NCBI GenBank assembly: GCA_021792885.1
Contig: JAJYTV010000144.1
Span: 1-5,661, forward strand
Length of the DNA stretch: 5,661 nucleotides
Origin: Bacillota bacterium
GTDB taxonomy: Bacteria > Bacillota > Sulfobacillia > JAJZYS01 > JAJYTV01
Direction: 5' to 3'
The notes below the pieces were generated by a model. It saw only the letters and a program-made list of their open reading frames with translations, had not been told where the DNA came from and searched no databases. Made by a program: the position numbers and the translations under genes. This document shows, piece after piece, positions 1 through 5,467 of the stretch. Positions within the stretch are counted from its first letter, which is position 1; the number at the start of each line of letters is the position of its first letter.

Positions 1-297
1 CCCGGACCGGCAGTTCGCGCAGCGGCCGCACGATACGTAGTAGTAGCAGGTCACGCGCTGGCCGGGCGAGACGTTCGCGACGCCCGCGCCGACGCGCTCG
101 ACCGTGCCTGCGATCTCGTGGCCCATGATTCTTGGAAGGCCGATCCCCTGCAGGGCCCCGGACGACACCTTGAGGTCCGTGCCGCAGACGCCGCACGCGC
201 CCACGCGGACGAGCACCTCGTCCGGGCGCAGGCTCGGCACGGGCACGTCCTTGTGAACCAGCGGAGCGCCGAAGCGCTCCAGCACCATGGCCTCCAT
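1..297 (-). CDS. Zinc-dependent medium-chain alcohol dehydrogenase, N-terminal part (cut by window edge)
   Basis: This is the first 99 residues of an MDR-superfamily (GroES-like) zinc dehydrogenase, which would oxidise an alcohol or polyol with NAD(P) in the cytosol. The catalytic-zinc Cys lies in CGVCGTD (C38). H60-E61 sit in a full GHE-x2-G-x5-G-x2-V zinc-ADH signature (residues 59-73). The structural-zinc cysteines C90, C93 and C96 follow in SCGRCANC, with the fourth expected just past the window edge. The Rossmann domain and C-terminus are missing. The ATG at 297 is chosen because a strong purine-rich site (GGGAGAGGAG, 306-315) lies 8 nt upstream; a second in-frame ATG at 288 is less well placed. 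The gene starts 41 bp after livF on the same strand, so it is probably the last visible gene of the operon and a catabolic partner of the transporter. The zinc ligands argue against a zinc-free relative such as quinone oxidoreductase or AcuI. Substrate unknown. Confidence 0.93.
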   Translation of the reverse strand, partial: MEAMVLERFGAPLVHKDVPVPSLRPDEVLVRVGACGVCGTDLKVSSGALQGIGLPRIMGHEIAGTVERVGAGVANVSPGQRVTCYYYVSCGRCANCRSG

Positions 298-305
298 GGC
301 GAAGA

Positions 306-315
306 CTCCTCTCCC
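306..315 (-). promoter_or_regulatory. Ribosome binding site of the alcohol dehydrogenase
   Basis: GGGAGAGGAG on the minus strand, 8 nt before the ATG at 297. It decides in favour of this start over the in-frame ATG at 288. Confidence 0.6.
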
Positions 316-324
316 TGGGCAAAT

Positions 325-337
325 TCGCCTGGAGGCG
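325..337. repeat. 13-bp palindromic repeat, copy 1 (livF-dehydrogenase junction)
   Basis: TCGCCTGGAGGCG contains the inverted repeat CGCCT-GG-AGGCG. It lies just past the livF stop and 27 bp upstream of the dehydrogenase start. The same 13 bases recur at 4029-4041 upstream of the M24 gene. It could be a shared operator or a small RNA hairpin, but chance cannot be excluded for a 13-mer in a GC-rich window. Confidence 0.4.
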
Positions 338-338
338 T

Positions 339-1040
339 TCAGACCCCGAGGTACTGGTGGCGCAGGTCGTGTGCGTCGGCGAGCTCCGTAGCGGTGCCGG
401 TATACACGATCTGGCCCTTGCTCATCACGTAGACGGTATCGGCGAGCGCCATCGCGAGCCCGAAGTTCTGCTCGACGAGCAGGACCGTGAGCCCGGTCTG
501 CTTGAGGCCCTTGAAGGTGCGCTCGAGCTCCTGGATGATCACCGGCGCGAGTCCCTCGGACGGCTCATCCATGACCAGGAGCTTCGGGTTCGTCATCAGC
601 GCGCGGCCGACCGCGAGCATCGACTGCTCGCCGCCCGAAAGCTGGTTGCCGAGGTTGGTGCGGCGCTCCTTGAGGCGCGGGAAGAGCTGGTAGACCCGGT
701 CGAGCGTCCACTCCCCCTTGGCACGCCAGCTGGTCGGCAAAAGCAGCTGCTCCTCCACGGTGAGCGAGCGGAAGATGCGCCGGCCCTGCGGCACCAGGCC
801 GATGCCGAGGCGGGCGATGCGGTGGGCCGACATGCGCTCGATCGGGGTTCCGTTGAAGGCCACCGTACCGGCCCGCGCGCGCGTAAAGCCGACGATCGTG
901 CGGATCAGGGTCGTCTTGCCCACCCCGTTGCGTCCGAGGAGGGACGTCACCGTCCCCTGCTCGACGCCGAGATCGACGCCCTGCAGCACGTGGCTCTCGC
1001 CGTAGTAGGTGTGGATGCCGGACGCTTCGAGCGTCTTCAT
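339..1040 (-). CDS. livF: LivF-type ABC transporter ATPase (HAAT family)
   Basis: This 233-residue protein is one of the two cytosolic ATPases that power a branched-chain-amino-acid-type (HAAT) importer. Walker A is GRNGVGKT (36-43), the Q-loop Gln is Q85, the signature is LSGGEQ (134-139), and Walker B is LLVMDEP (154-160) with catalytic E159. The H-loop position is Gln (VEQN, Q191), which is usual in LivF proteins and not a defect. The length is typical of LivF. The frame is open far upstream, but homology begins at MKTLEASGIH. The ATG at 1040 has a strong GGAGGAA site at 1048-1054 with 7-nt spacing, and it overlaps the livG stop as ATGA (1037-1040), which implies translational coupling. 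The substrate is not encoded here; Liv-type systems also carry urea, amides, aromatic compounds and other small solutes. Confidence 0.96.
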   Translation of the reverse strand: MKTLEASGIHTYYGESHVLQGVDLGVEQGTVTSLLGRNGVGKTTLIRTIVGFTRARAGTVAFNGTPIERMSAHRIARLGIGLVPQGRRIFRSLTVEEQLLLPTSWRAKGEWTLDRVYQLFPRLKERRTNLGNQLSGGEQSMLAVGRALMTNPKLLVMDEPSEGLAPVIIQELERTFKGLKQTGLTVLLVEQNFGLAMALADTVYVMSKGQIVYTGTATELADAHDLRHQYLGV

Positions 1041-1810
1041 CGGTGCGTTCCTCCGAGGTAGATCTCCTGGACAACCTCGTTCTTGCGGATCTCGTCGACC
1101 GTGCCCTCGGCGACGATTCCGCCGTTGTGCAGCACGGCGATGCGGTCCACGAGGTCGAAGACAACATCCATGTCGTGCTCGATGAGCACGATCGTCACCT
1201 CCCGGCTCAGCGCCTTGAGCGGCGCCTGGACCTGCTTCAGGTCGCCCCGCGAGAGGCCTGCCGTCGGCTCGTCGAGCAGCAGAAGCCGCGGCTTTTGCGC
1301 GAGCGCGAGCAGGATCTCCACCTGGCGCTGCTCGCCGTACGAGAGACCGGCGAGCGGCTCGTGCGCGCGGTGCGACAGCCCGCTCTGGGCCAGCAGCTCT
1401 TCGGCCTCGCGGTCCCAGTGCCGGTACATTGAGCGGGGGCGCAGCATCTGCATGCTGCCGGGCTGGAAGGCCTGCAGCGCGAGGCCAACGTTCTCGAGCA
1501 CCGTGAGCTTCGGGAACAGCGACGTCGTCTGGAACGTGCGCGAGATTCCCATCTCCGCGTGGCGGTAGGTCGGGAGCTGGGTCACATCGCGGCCCTCGAA
1601 CAGCACCGTGCCTGCGGTCGGACGAATCTCGCCGGCGATGATGTTGAAGAGCGTCGTCTTCCCAGCGCCGTTGGGACCGATGATTGCGCGCCGCTCGCCC
1701 TTCGGCACCCGAAGGGAGATCCCCTCGATCACCTTCAGCGAGCCGAACTGGTGACCGACGTTCCGTAGTTCGAGACAGATCTCCGGCGTGGACTCTCTGG
1801 CCTGCGCCAA
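1037..1810 (-). CDS. livG: LivG-type ABC transporter ATPase (HAAT family), TTG start
   Basis: This 257-residue protein is the second ATPase of the importer, paired with LivF. Walker A is GPNGAGKT (45-52), the Q-loop is Q94 in RTFQ, the LivG-typical signature is LSYGEQ (156-161), Walker B is LLLLDEP (176-182) with E181, and the H-loop is H212 in IEHD. The length and the insert after the Q-loop region fit LivG. No ATG or GTG lies near the expected N-terminus, where homology begins around LELRNVGHQF (13-22). The TTG at 1808-1810 is chosen because a GAAGGGGGA site (1818-1826) sits 7 nt upstream; a CTG at 1858 overlapping the regulator's stop is a poorer alternative. The open frame continues much further upstream, through the regulator and into the M24 gene, but that is a GC artefact. 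The stop overlaps livF by 4 nt. The gene follows the GntR gene by 44 bp. Confidence 0.94.
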   Translation of the reverse strand: MAQARESTPEICLELRNVGHQFGSLKVIEGISLRVPKGERRAIIGPNGAGKTTLFNIIAGEIRPTAGTVLFEGRDVTQLPTYRHAEMGISRTFQTTSLFPKLTVLENVGLALQAFQPGSMQMLRPRSMYRHWDREAEELLAQSGLSHRAHEPLAGLSYGEQRQVEILLALAQKPRLLLLDEPTAGLSRGDLKQVQAPLKALSREVTIVLIEHDMDVVFDLVDRIAVLHNGGIVAEGTVDEIRKNEVVQEIYLGGTHR

Positions 1811-1817
1811 GGCTGCG

Positions 1818-1826
1818 TCCCCCTTC
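1818..1826 (-). promoter_or_regulatory. Ribosome binding site deciding the TTG start of livG
   Basis: GAAGGGGGA on the minus strand, 7 nt upstream of TTG 1808-1810. It is the main support for this non-ATG start. Confidence 0.5.
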
Positions 1827-1854
1827 GATGGGCTTGCCTGCGCCCCTTCCGGAC

Positions 1855-2583
1855 TCAGGCCTGCCGACCCTCCGCCTCCACGCTGCCGAGACGCTTGAGC
1901 ATGTCTCGCTCGAGGCGCCTGAAGTGCGCCTCCATCGCGCGCTGGGCCTCGCTGGGCCGGTGGTCCGCAATCGCCGCGTAGATGCGGCGGTGGTCGAGCA
2001 CTGTCCGTTCGACGAACTCCGTCGCCTGACCGTGATCGAAGGAGTCGAGGGCGGCATAGAACTTGTGCGATACGAAAAGTTCGTCGCGGACCCGGTTCAG
2101 ATAGCCCGTGATGATCCTGTTCTCGGTCGCGCTGGAGATCGAATAGTGGAAGCCGACGTCGAGTCTTTGGAACTCCTCCACCGAAGGTGTGACGCCGTCC
2201 GGCGGGAGCCAGCGGCCGATCGCTGCGACCTGTTCCACGCTTGCGCGCTGCGCGGCAAGGCGGGCGAGACCGACCTCGATCAGTCGGCGGGCCTCGAAGA
2301 CCTCCTGGATCGTCGACTTGCTGATCGACTCGACGATCAGCGGCGGTTCGGGGTTGATGTACAGGCCATTTCGGCTGCGCCGCACGACACCGATCGCCGT
2401 CAGGTCCCGCAGGGCCTCGCGGACGGTCGACCGGCCGACGGAAAGCATCTCGCAGAGTTCGCGCTCCGTCGGGAGCTGCTCCCCGGCGCGGAGCTTGCCG
2501 GAGCGGATCAGTTCGCGGATCTGTCCCACGACCACATCTGGCAACGTTCTGCGGGAGACCGGCTGCAACTGGCTTACGGGCAT
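1855..2583 (-). CDS. GntR-family transcriptional regulator, FadR/FCD subfamily
   Basis: This is a 242-residue DNA-binding repressor or activator. Residues 12-78 form a GntR winged helix, with GEQLPTERELCEMLSVGRST followed by VREALRDL and a wing around VVRRSRNGLYI. Residues 90-232 form an all-helical FCD ligand domain. The FCD metal-binding set is present: D142 and H146 (DVGFH), H198 (LDHRR) and H220 (EAHFRRL). Members with this set usually bind a small carboxylate through the metal. The ATG at 2583 gives a full-length protein; the upstream ribosome site is only a G-run (2591-2596). The gene sits between the M24 gene (156 bp upstream) and livG (44 bp downstream), in the same direction. It most likely controls this cluster and itself in response to the imported solute or a breakdown product. 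The 156-bp gap is the longest in the window and could hold its own promoter, but I see no convincing -10/-35. Confidence 0.95.
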   Translation of the reverse strand: MPVSQLQPVSRRTLPDVVVGQIRELIRSGKLRAGEQLPTERELCEMLSVGRSTVREALRDLTAIGVVRRSRNGLYINPEPPLIVESISKSTIQEVFEARRLIEVGLARLAAQRASVEQVAAIGRWLPPDGVTPSVEEFQRLDVGFHYSISSATENRIITGYLNRVRDELFVSHKFYAALDSFDHGQATEFVERTVLDHRRIYAAIADHRPSEAQRAMEAHFRRLERDMLKRLGSVEAEGRQA

Positions 2584-2668
2584 GGCTCACACCCCCAGGC
2601 ATGATCGGCTGTCGGCGCGGCGCACCCGCGGCCCGGCGGAGGGTCGGGGTGTCGGGTTCGCCGGCGCA

Positions 2669-2686
2669 GGCCAGCTCGCGGCCAGC
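2669..2686. repeat. Two 7-bp direct repeats, 11 bp apart, upstream of the GntR gene
   Basis: GGCCAGC occurs at 2669-2675 and again at 2680-2686, about one helical turn apart, in the gap between the M24 gene and the regulator gene. The spacing would put both on the same face of the DNA, as in some regulator sites. The units are short and GC-rich, so chance is quite possible. FCD regulators normally use inverted rather than direct repeats. Confidence 0.25.
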
Positions 2687-2739
2687 CATCCCGCTTTCTC
2701 CCGACCCGCCCCAACATCCTCCTCCGACGCAGCCGGACG

Positions 2740-3996
2740 CTACTTCAGGAAGTCCTCCTCGAACGGCATCATCGTCATGCACATCGGTCCCTTGTCCGTG
2801 ATCACGACGTCCTCTTCGAGGCGCACCGTCTGCTCGAGGTACGGGTGGCCGGCGAACGTCTCGATGGCGAAGCACATGTTCGGCTGCAGCTCGACCGGGT
2901 AGTCGAGCGAGTACGCGCGCGAGATCCACATGCCCTCGTAGAGTGAGAGCCCGATCGAGTGCGCGAACTGCTGCAGGCTGACGCTGCCGTACTTGTCGTC
3001 GTCGTAGACCGGGAAGCGCTTCGCGACATCGGCCGTCGTGTTGCCCGGCTTGAGCTGCTCGAGCGACGCGTACAGGGAGTCGTAGCACTCCTTGTAGAGG
3101 TCCTTCTCCTTCTGGGTCGGCTTGGCGTCGACCTTGAAGCAGCGGACGTAGTCGACGAAGTAGCCGCCCGGTCCGATGGCGTTGATGTCGACGATCACCA
3201 GGTCGCCCTGGCGGATCAGCTTGTCGGTGTGCCAGCGGCGGTACGGGCTCGTGTTTCCGCCCGACGCCACGATGATGTCGTAGACGAAGTCGAAGCCTTC
3301 CTCGTAGAAGAACTCGTTGACCTTCGCCGTGATGTGCGACTCGCGCACGCCCGGCTTCAGCCACTCGTTCTTGATCCTCCACATCGCCGCGTCGCCGTAG
3401 GCGGTCGCGATCTTGTGGCTCTCGATCTCATCCTGCGTCTTGACCACGCGGGCGCCCGACATGGCCGGCCACGCGTTCACCACGTTGATGCCGGCCTTGC
3501 GGAAGCCCTCGTAGGCGCGGATGTCCATGATGTCGATGCCGAGGGGCTCCTTCTCGACGCCGTGCTCCTTGAGCACGTCGACGACGGACTGCACCATCTT
3601 CGTCACCATGAACTCCTCTGCGCTCTCCGCCCACTTCCAGGTCATCGCCGGGCGGATGCGGCCCTCCATCCAAGGCGCGTCGATCTTCGCCGTCTCCAGG
3701 TCCGAACCCACCGTCTCGAAGAGGATGGGCTCGCCGTCGCGCGGCAGCACGGCGTACCGGATGAAGATGTTGTTCTTCCAGTTGCCCTGCCAGACGCCCG
3801 TCACATAGCGGACGTTCTCGCCGACGAAGAGCACCATGGCGCCGAGGTTCTGCTCGGCCATCTTCGCCTTCGCGCGGGCGAGGCGCTCGCGGCGCATGCG
3901 GTCGAAGTCGACGCGCTGCTGCCAGTCGGTAGCGGTGGTGCTGTAGATCCGGCGGGGCAGGTATTCGTGCGGCCGCCCGATGAAACTGGTATCCAT
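2740..3996 (-). CDS. M24-family metallohydrolase (Xaa-Pro peptidase fold, DddP-like spacing)
   Basis: This is a 418-residue cytosolic two-domain protein with no signal peptide. A creatinase/prolidase-type N-terminal domain spans about 30-185 (NVRYVTG at 61-67), and a pita-bread M24 domain spans about 188-405. The five metal ligands are visible: D270 (VIVDIN), D282 (FVDYVR), H346 (FAHSIGL), E379 (AIETF) and E394 (RLEEDV). The two Asp are 12 apart, not 11 as in prolidase and methionine aminopeptidase. The 12, 64 and 15 residue spacings (D-D, D-H, E-E) match DddP DMSP lyase as I recall it. DddP's extra metal Asp corresponds to N272, and its proposed base Asp after the HxxGL motif corresponds to L352, so lyase activity is doubtful. 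Peptidase, amidohydrolase or another C-N/C-S cleaving role remains open. The ATG at 3996 has a GAGGAG-type site (4007-4012). The gene lies 117 bp after the binding-protein gene, so its substrate is probably the imported solute. Confidence 0.93.
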   Translation of the reverse strand: MDTSFIGRPHEYLPRRIYSTTATDWQQRVDFDRMRRERLARAKAKMAEQNLGAMVLFVGENVRYVTGVWQGNWKNNIFIRYAVLPRDGEPILFETVGSDLETAKIDAPWMEGRIRPAMTWKWAESAEEFMVTKMVQSVVDVLKEHGVEKEPLGIDIMDIRAYEGFRKAGINVVNAWPAMSGARVVKTQDEIESHKIATAYGDAAMWRIKNEWLKPGVRESHITAKVNEFFYEEGFDFVYDIIVASGGNTSPYRRWHTDKLIRQGDLVIVDINAIGPGGYFVDYVRCFKVDAKPTQKEKDLYKECYDSLYASLEQLKPGNTTADVAKRFPVYDDDKYGSVSLQQFAHSIGLSLYEGMWISRAYSLDYPVELQPNMCFAIETFAGHPYLEQTVRLEEDVVITDKGPMCMTMMPFEEDFLK

Positions 3997-4020
3997 GCGC
4001 GCTACACTCCTCTAAACCAT

Positions 4021-4031
4021 TGGTCGGATCG
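4021..4031. promoter_or_regulatory. Candidate imperfect GntR/FadR-type operator upstream of the M24 gene
   Basis: TGGTCGGATCG matches the FadR-family pattern TGGTCnGACCA at 8 of its 10 specified positions. The left half (TGGTC) is perfect and the right half is degraded. It begins 25 bp upstream of the M24 start codon, where a bound repressor could block transcription or elongation. No second copy was found in the window, so this is weak. Confidence 0.2.
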
Positions 4032-4041
4032 CCTGGAGGCG
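4029..4041. repeat. 13-bp palindromic repeat, copy 2 (binding-protein gene-M24 junction)
   Basis: This is identical to the copy at 325-337 (TCGCCTGGAGGCG). It lies 32 bp upstream of the M24 start codon, close to the distance of copy 1 from the dehydrogenase start. It shares bases with the hairpin at 4037-4054, so as RNA the two foldings are mutually exclusive. Confidence 0.4.
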
Positions 4042-4054
4042 CCCGAGGGCGCCT
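4037..4054 (-). other. Intercistronic GC hairpin (7-bp stem, 4-nt loop)
   Basis: On the minus strand AGGCGCC-CTCG-GGCGCCT folds into a perfect 7-bp stem. It is the third hairpin in a row after the binding-protein gene and has no T-tract after it. It could slow 3'-end decay of the upstream message or assist termination. Confidence 0.4.
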
Positions 4055-4062
4055 GGGCGTCT

Positions 4063-4088
4063 GCCGGAGCCGCTTGCGCGGCCCCGGC
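4063..4088 (-). terminator. Strong hairpin after the binding-protein gene (11-bp stem, GCAA loop)
   Basis: On the minus strand GCCGGGGCCGC-GCAA-GCGGCTCCGGC forms 11 consecutive pairs, one of them G-U, closed by a GNRA-type GCAA tetraloop. It begins 25 nt past the stop codon at 4114. No T-run follows, so it is not a classical intrinsic terminator. It may be a partial or factor-assisted terminator, or a stability element that keeps binding-protein mRNA more abundant than the downstream genes, as known for other binding-protein operons. Confidence 0.5.
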
Positions 4089-4094
4089 TCGCTC

Positions 4095-4120
4095 CCCCGC
4101 TAAGCCTTCGGGCTCAGGGG
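4095..4120 (-). other. Hairpin spanning the stop codon of the binding-protein gene
   Basis: On the minus strand CCCC-TGAGCC-CGAA-GGCTTA-GC-GGGG pairs 6 bp (one G-U) plus 4 G-C pairs with a GC bulge. The stop codon TGA (4114-4116) is inside the stem. On the plus strand the loop would be the very stable C(TTCG)G, but no plus-strand gene is seen there. It is probably the first of three stacked hairpins at the 3' end of this message. Confidence 0.35.
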
Positions 4121-5376
4121 CCTGTCGGGACGGGGTAGGTGTTGGAGTAGACCGGGTGGGCCAGGAACACCGAGGGCGGCGTCGTCCAGAACTGCGACAC
4201 CTTCGGGTACGTGTAGATCACGGTGTTCTGGAGCTGGCCGTTGACCATCTCGACCTTGCGGATGTACACGTTCTGCACCGGGTTGCCGTACTTGTCCATG
4301 GTGATCGGGCCGCGCGGGGCGTTCGGGATCGATGCGGTCCGCATCGCCTTGAGGAACGCCGCGGTGTTGCTGATGTTCCCGTGCATCTTCTCGAGGCCCG
4401 CCTGGAGGAACATGCCGCCCACGTAGGTGCCTTCCGAGTAGTAGGACGGCACTGCGCCGAACTCCTTCTCGTAGGCCTTCTCGAACGCCACCGCGTTCGG
4501 GTTCGTGAGCGCGCCGCTGTACTGCAGGGCCGAGATGATCCCGATCGCGTCAGGACCCTCGGCGGCGAGCGTGCTCTCGTCCGTCGTGTTGCCCTGCGCG
4601 ATGATCGGGTACTTCAGGCCGAACTGCTTGTACTGGTGGATGAAGTTGATCGCTGCGGACCCGGAGTAGCTGATCATCACCGCGTCGATCCCGGACTTCG
4701 GGATCTGCGAGAGGTACGGCGCGTAGTTCGTCGCCGTCAGCGGAGACCAGATCTCCTTGAGGACCTTGCCGCCGTTCTGCTGGAAGGTCTGGACGAAGCC
4801 GCCGATGCTCTCCCAGCCGAAGCTGAAGTCGTAGCCGACTGTCACGACCTTGCGGTAGCCGAGCGTCTTGTAGGCGTAGGCGCCGAGCGGCTGGGTCGTC
4901 TGGCTCGAGGTCCAGCCGGTGCGGACGATGTAGGGGCTGATGGTACGCTGCGTCAAGTTGTCCGACGACACGATCGGGTAGATCGTCGGAATCTTCGCCT
5001 GGTCGATGAACGGGACGAGGGCGCTGCCAACCGCAGCGGAGAGCGGCCCGAAGAGGAGGTTGACGTGGTCCTGCTCCACGAGCTTCTGCGCCTGGGTGAT
5101 GCCCACCTGCGGATTGCCCTGGGTGTCGGCCGTGATGACCTCGATCTTGCGTCCGGCGAGCTCGTAGTGGTGCTGCTGGAGGAACAGTTCGAGACCGTTG
5201 TACATGTACTGGCCAGGAGCGGCGAACACGCCGGTCTGGGGGTACAGGAAGCCGATCTTGATCGGTCCGAGGTTCTTCGCCGGCGCCGAGGACGGCGTCG
5301 TGGAGCCGCAGGCCGCGGCCGCAAGAGCGACGGTGGCGGCCACCGCGAGCATCGCAGGTTTGCGGAGATTCCACAT
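4114..5376 (-). CDS. Substrate-binding lipoprotein of a HAAT/Liv-type ABC importer
   Basis: This is a 420-residue extracytoplasmic solute receptor that hands substrate to the Liv permeases. The N-terminus is a lipoprotein signal: basic LRK at 4-6, a hydrophobic stretch MLAVAATVALAAAA (9-22), then C23 followed by a Ser/Thr/Pro-rich linker. The lipobox has Ala instead of Leu at -3. The mature part has the Peripla_BP_6 pattern: it opens with IKIGFLYPQTG, has a GPLSAAVGSALVPFID segment for first-lobe ligand contact, and carries a TIYPIVSSD stretch. The C-terminus is proline-rich. Length is normal to slightly long for the family. The ATG at 5376 is preferred because GAAGGG (5386-5391) lies 9 nt upstream; an in-frame GTG at 5382, served by AAGGAAAG (5391-5398), would add two residues. 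It follows livM by 91 bp and is the importer's receptor. Specificity (amino acid, amide, small peptide or other) cannot be read from the sequence. Confidence 0.94.
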   Translation of the reverse strand: MWNLRKPAMLAVAATVALAAAACGSTTPSSAPAKNLGPIKIGFLYPQTGVFAAPGQYMYNGLELFLQQHHYELAGRKIEVITADTQGNPQVGITQAQKLVEQDHVNLLFGPLSAAVGSALVPFIDQAKIPTIYPIVSSDNLTQRTISPYIVRTGWTSSQTTQPLGAYAYKTLGYRKVVTVGYDFSFGWESIGGFVQTFQQNGGKVLKEIWSPLTATNYAPYLSQIPKSGIDAVMISYSGSAAINFIHQYKQFGLKYPIIAQGNTTDESTLAAEGPDAIGIISALQYSGALTNPNAVAFEKAYEKEFGAVPSYYSEGTYVGGMFLQAGLEKMHGNISNTAAFLKAMRTASIPNAPRGPITMDKYGNPVQNVYIRKVEMVNGQLQNTVIYTYPKVSQFWTTPPSVFLAHPVYSNTYPVPTGP

Positions 5377-5392
5377 AGGCACTTACCCTTCT

Positions 5393-5413
5393 TTCCTTAC
5401 GGATGCGAAGGAA
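5393..5413 (-). promoter_or_regulatory. Leader hairpin covering one ribosome site of the binding-protein gene
   Basis: On the minus strand TTCCTT-CG-CATC-CG-T-AAGGAA forms an 8-bp stem with one bulged T. The 3' arm is the first six bases of AAGGAAAG, one of two candidate Shine-Dalgarno sites (5391-5398). The second site, GAAGGG (5386-5391), stays outside. The structure could tune translation or be an RNA-processing point between livM and the receptor gene. Confidence 0.35.
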
Positions 5414-5424
5414 CCACCAGTGGT
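5413..5424. repeat. Inverted repeat ACCAC-CA-GTGGT upstream of the binding-protein gene
   Basis: A 5-bp inverted repeat with a 2-bp centre in the 91-bp gap after livM, directly abutting the leader hairpin. It is a possible operator half-site pair, but it is short and does not fit the FadR-type pattern. Confidence 0.25.
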
Positions 5425-5467
5425 AGGAGTGGACGCAAGGCAACGCACGTTCCGCACCGCGCCGGGG

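Noticed and set aside
188..194. Gln instead of His in the H-loop of LivF as a defect (protein residues about 188-194)
   Set aside because: Coordinates here are protein residues of LivF. VEQN at this position is the normal LivF family sequence, so it is not a sign of inactivation.
357..1061. Plus-strand open frames opposite livF, livG and the GntR gene (also 1043-1568 and 1684-2604)
   Set aside because: They are antisense to convincing genes, lack motifs and have compositions typical of GC-rich shadow frames.
1041..2057. Upstream extension of the livF frame through livG
   Set aside because: LivF homology begins at 1040 with a strong ribosome site. The extension is a frame shadow of livG and of the end of the GntR gene.
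2633..2664. CCGGCG...CGCCGG inverted repeat as a terminator after the M24 gene
   Set aside because: The stem is only 6 bp with a 20-nt loop and no T-tract. This is expected by chance in such GC-rich sequence.
1811..3382. Upstream extension of the livG frame through the GntR gene and into the M24 gene
   Set aside because: The extra sequence is Arg/Pro/Ala-rich without domain content and overlaps two genuine genes in other frames. LivG homology begins near 1810.
2740..3996. M24 gene as ectoine hydrolase (DoeA) or creatinase
   Set aside because: As I recall, those enzymes lack part of the canonical D-D-H-E-E metal set, whereas all five ligands are present here. No ectoine or creatine pathway neighbours are visible.
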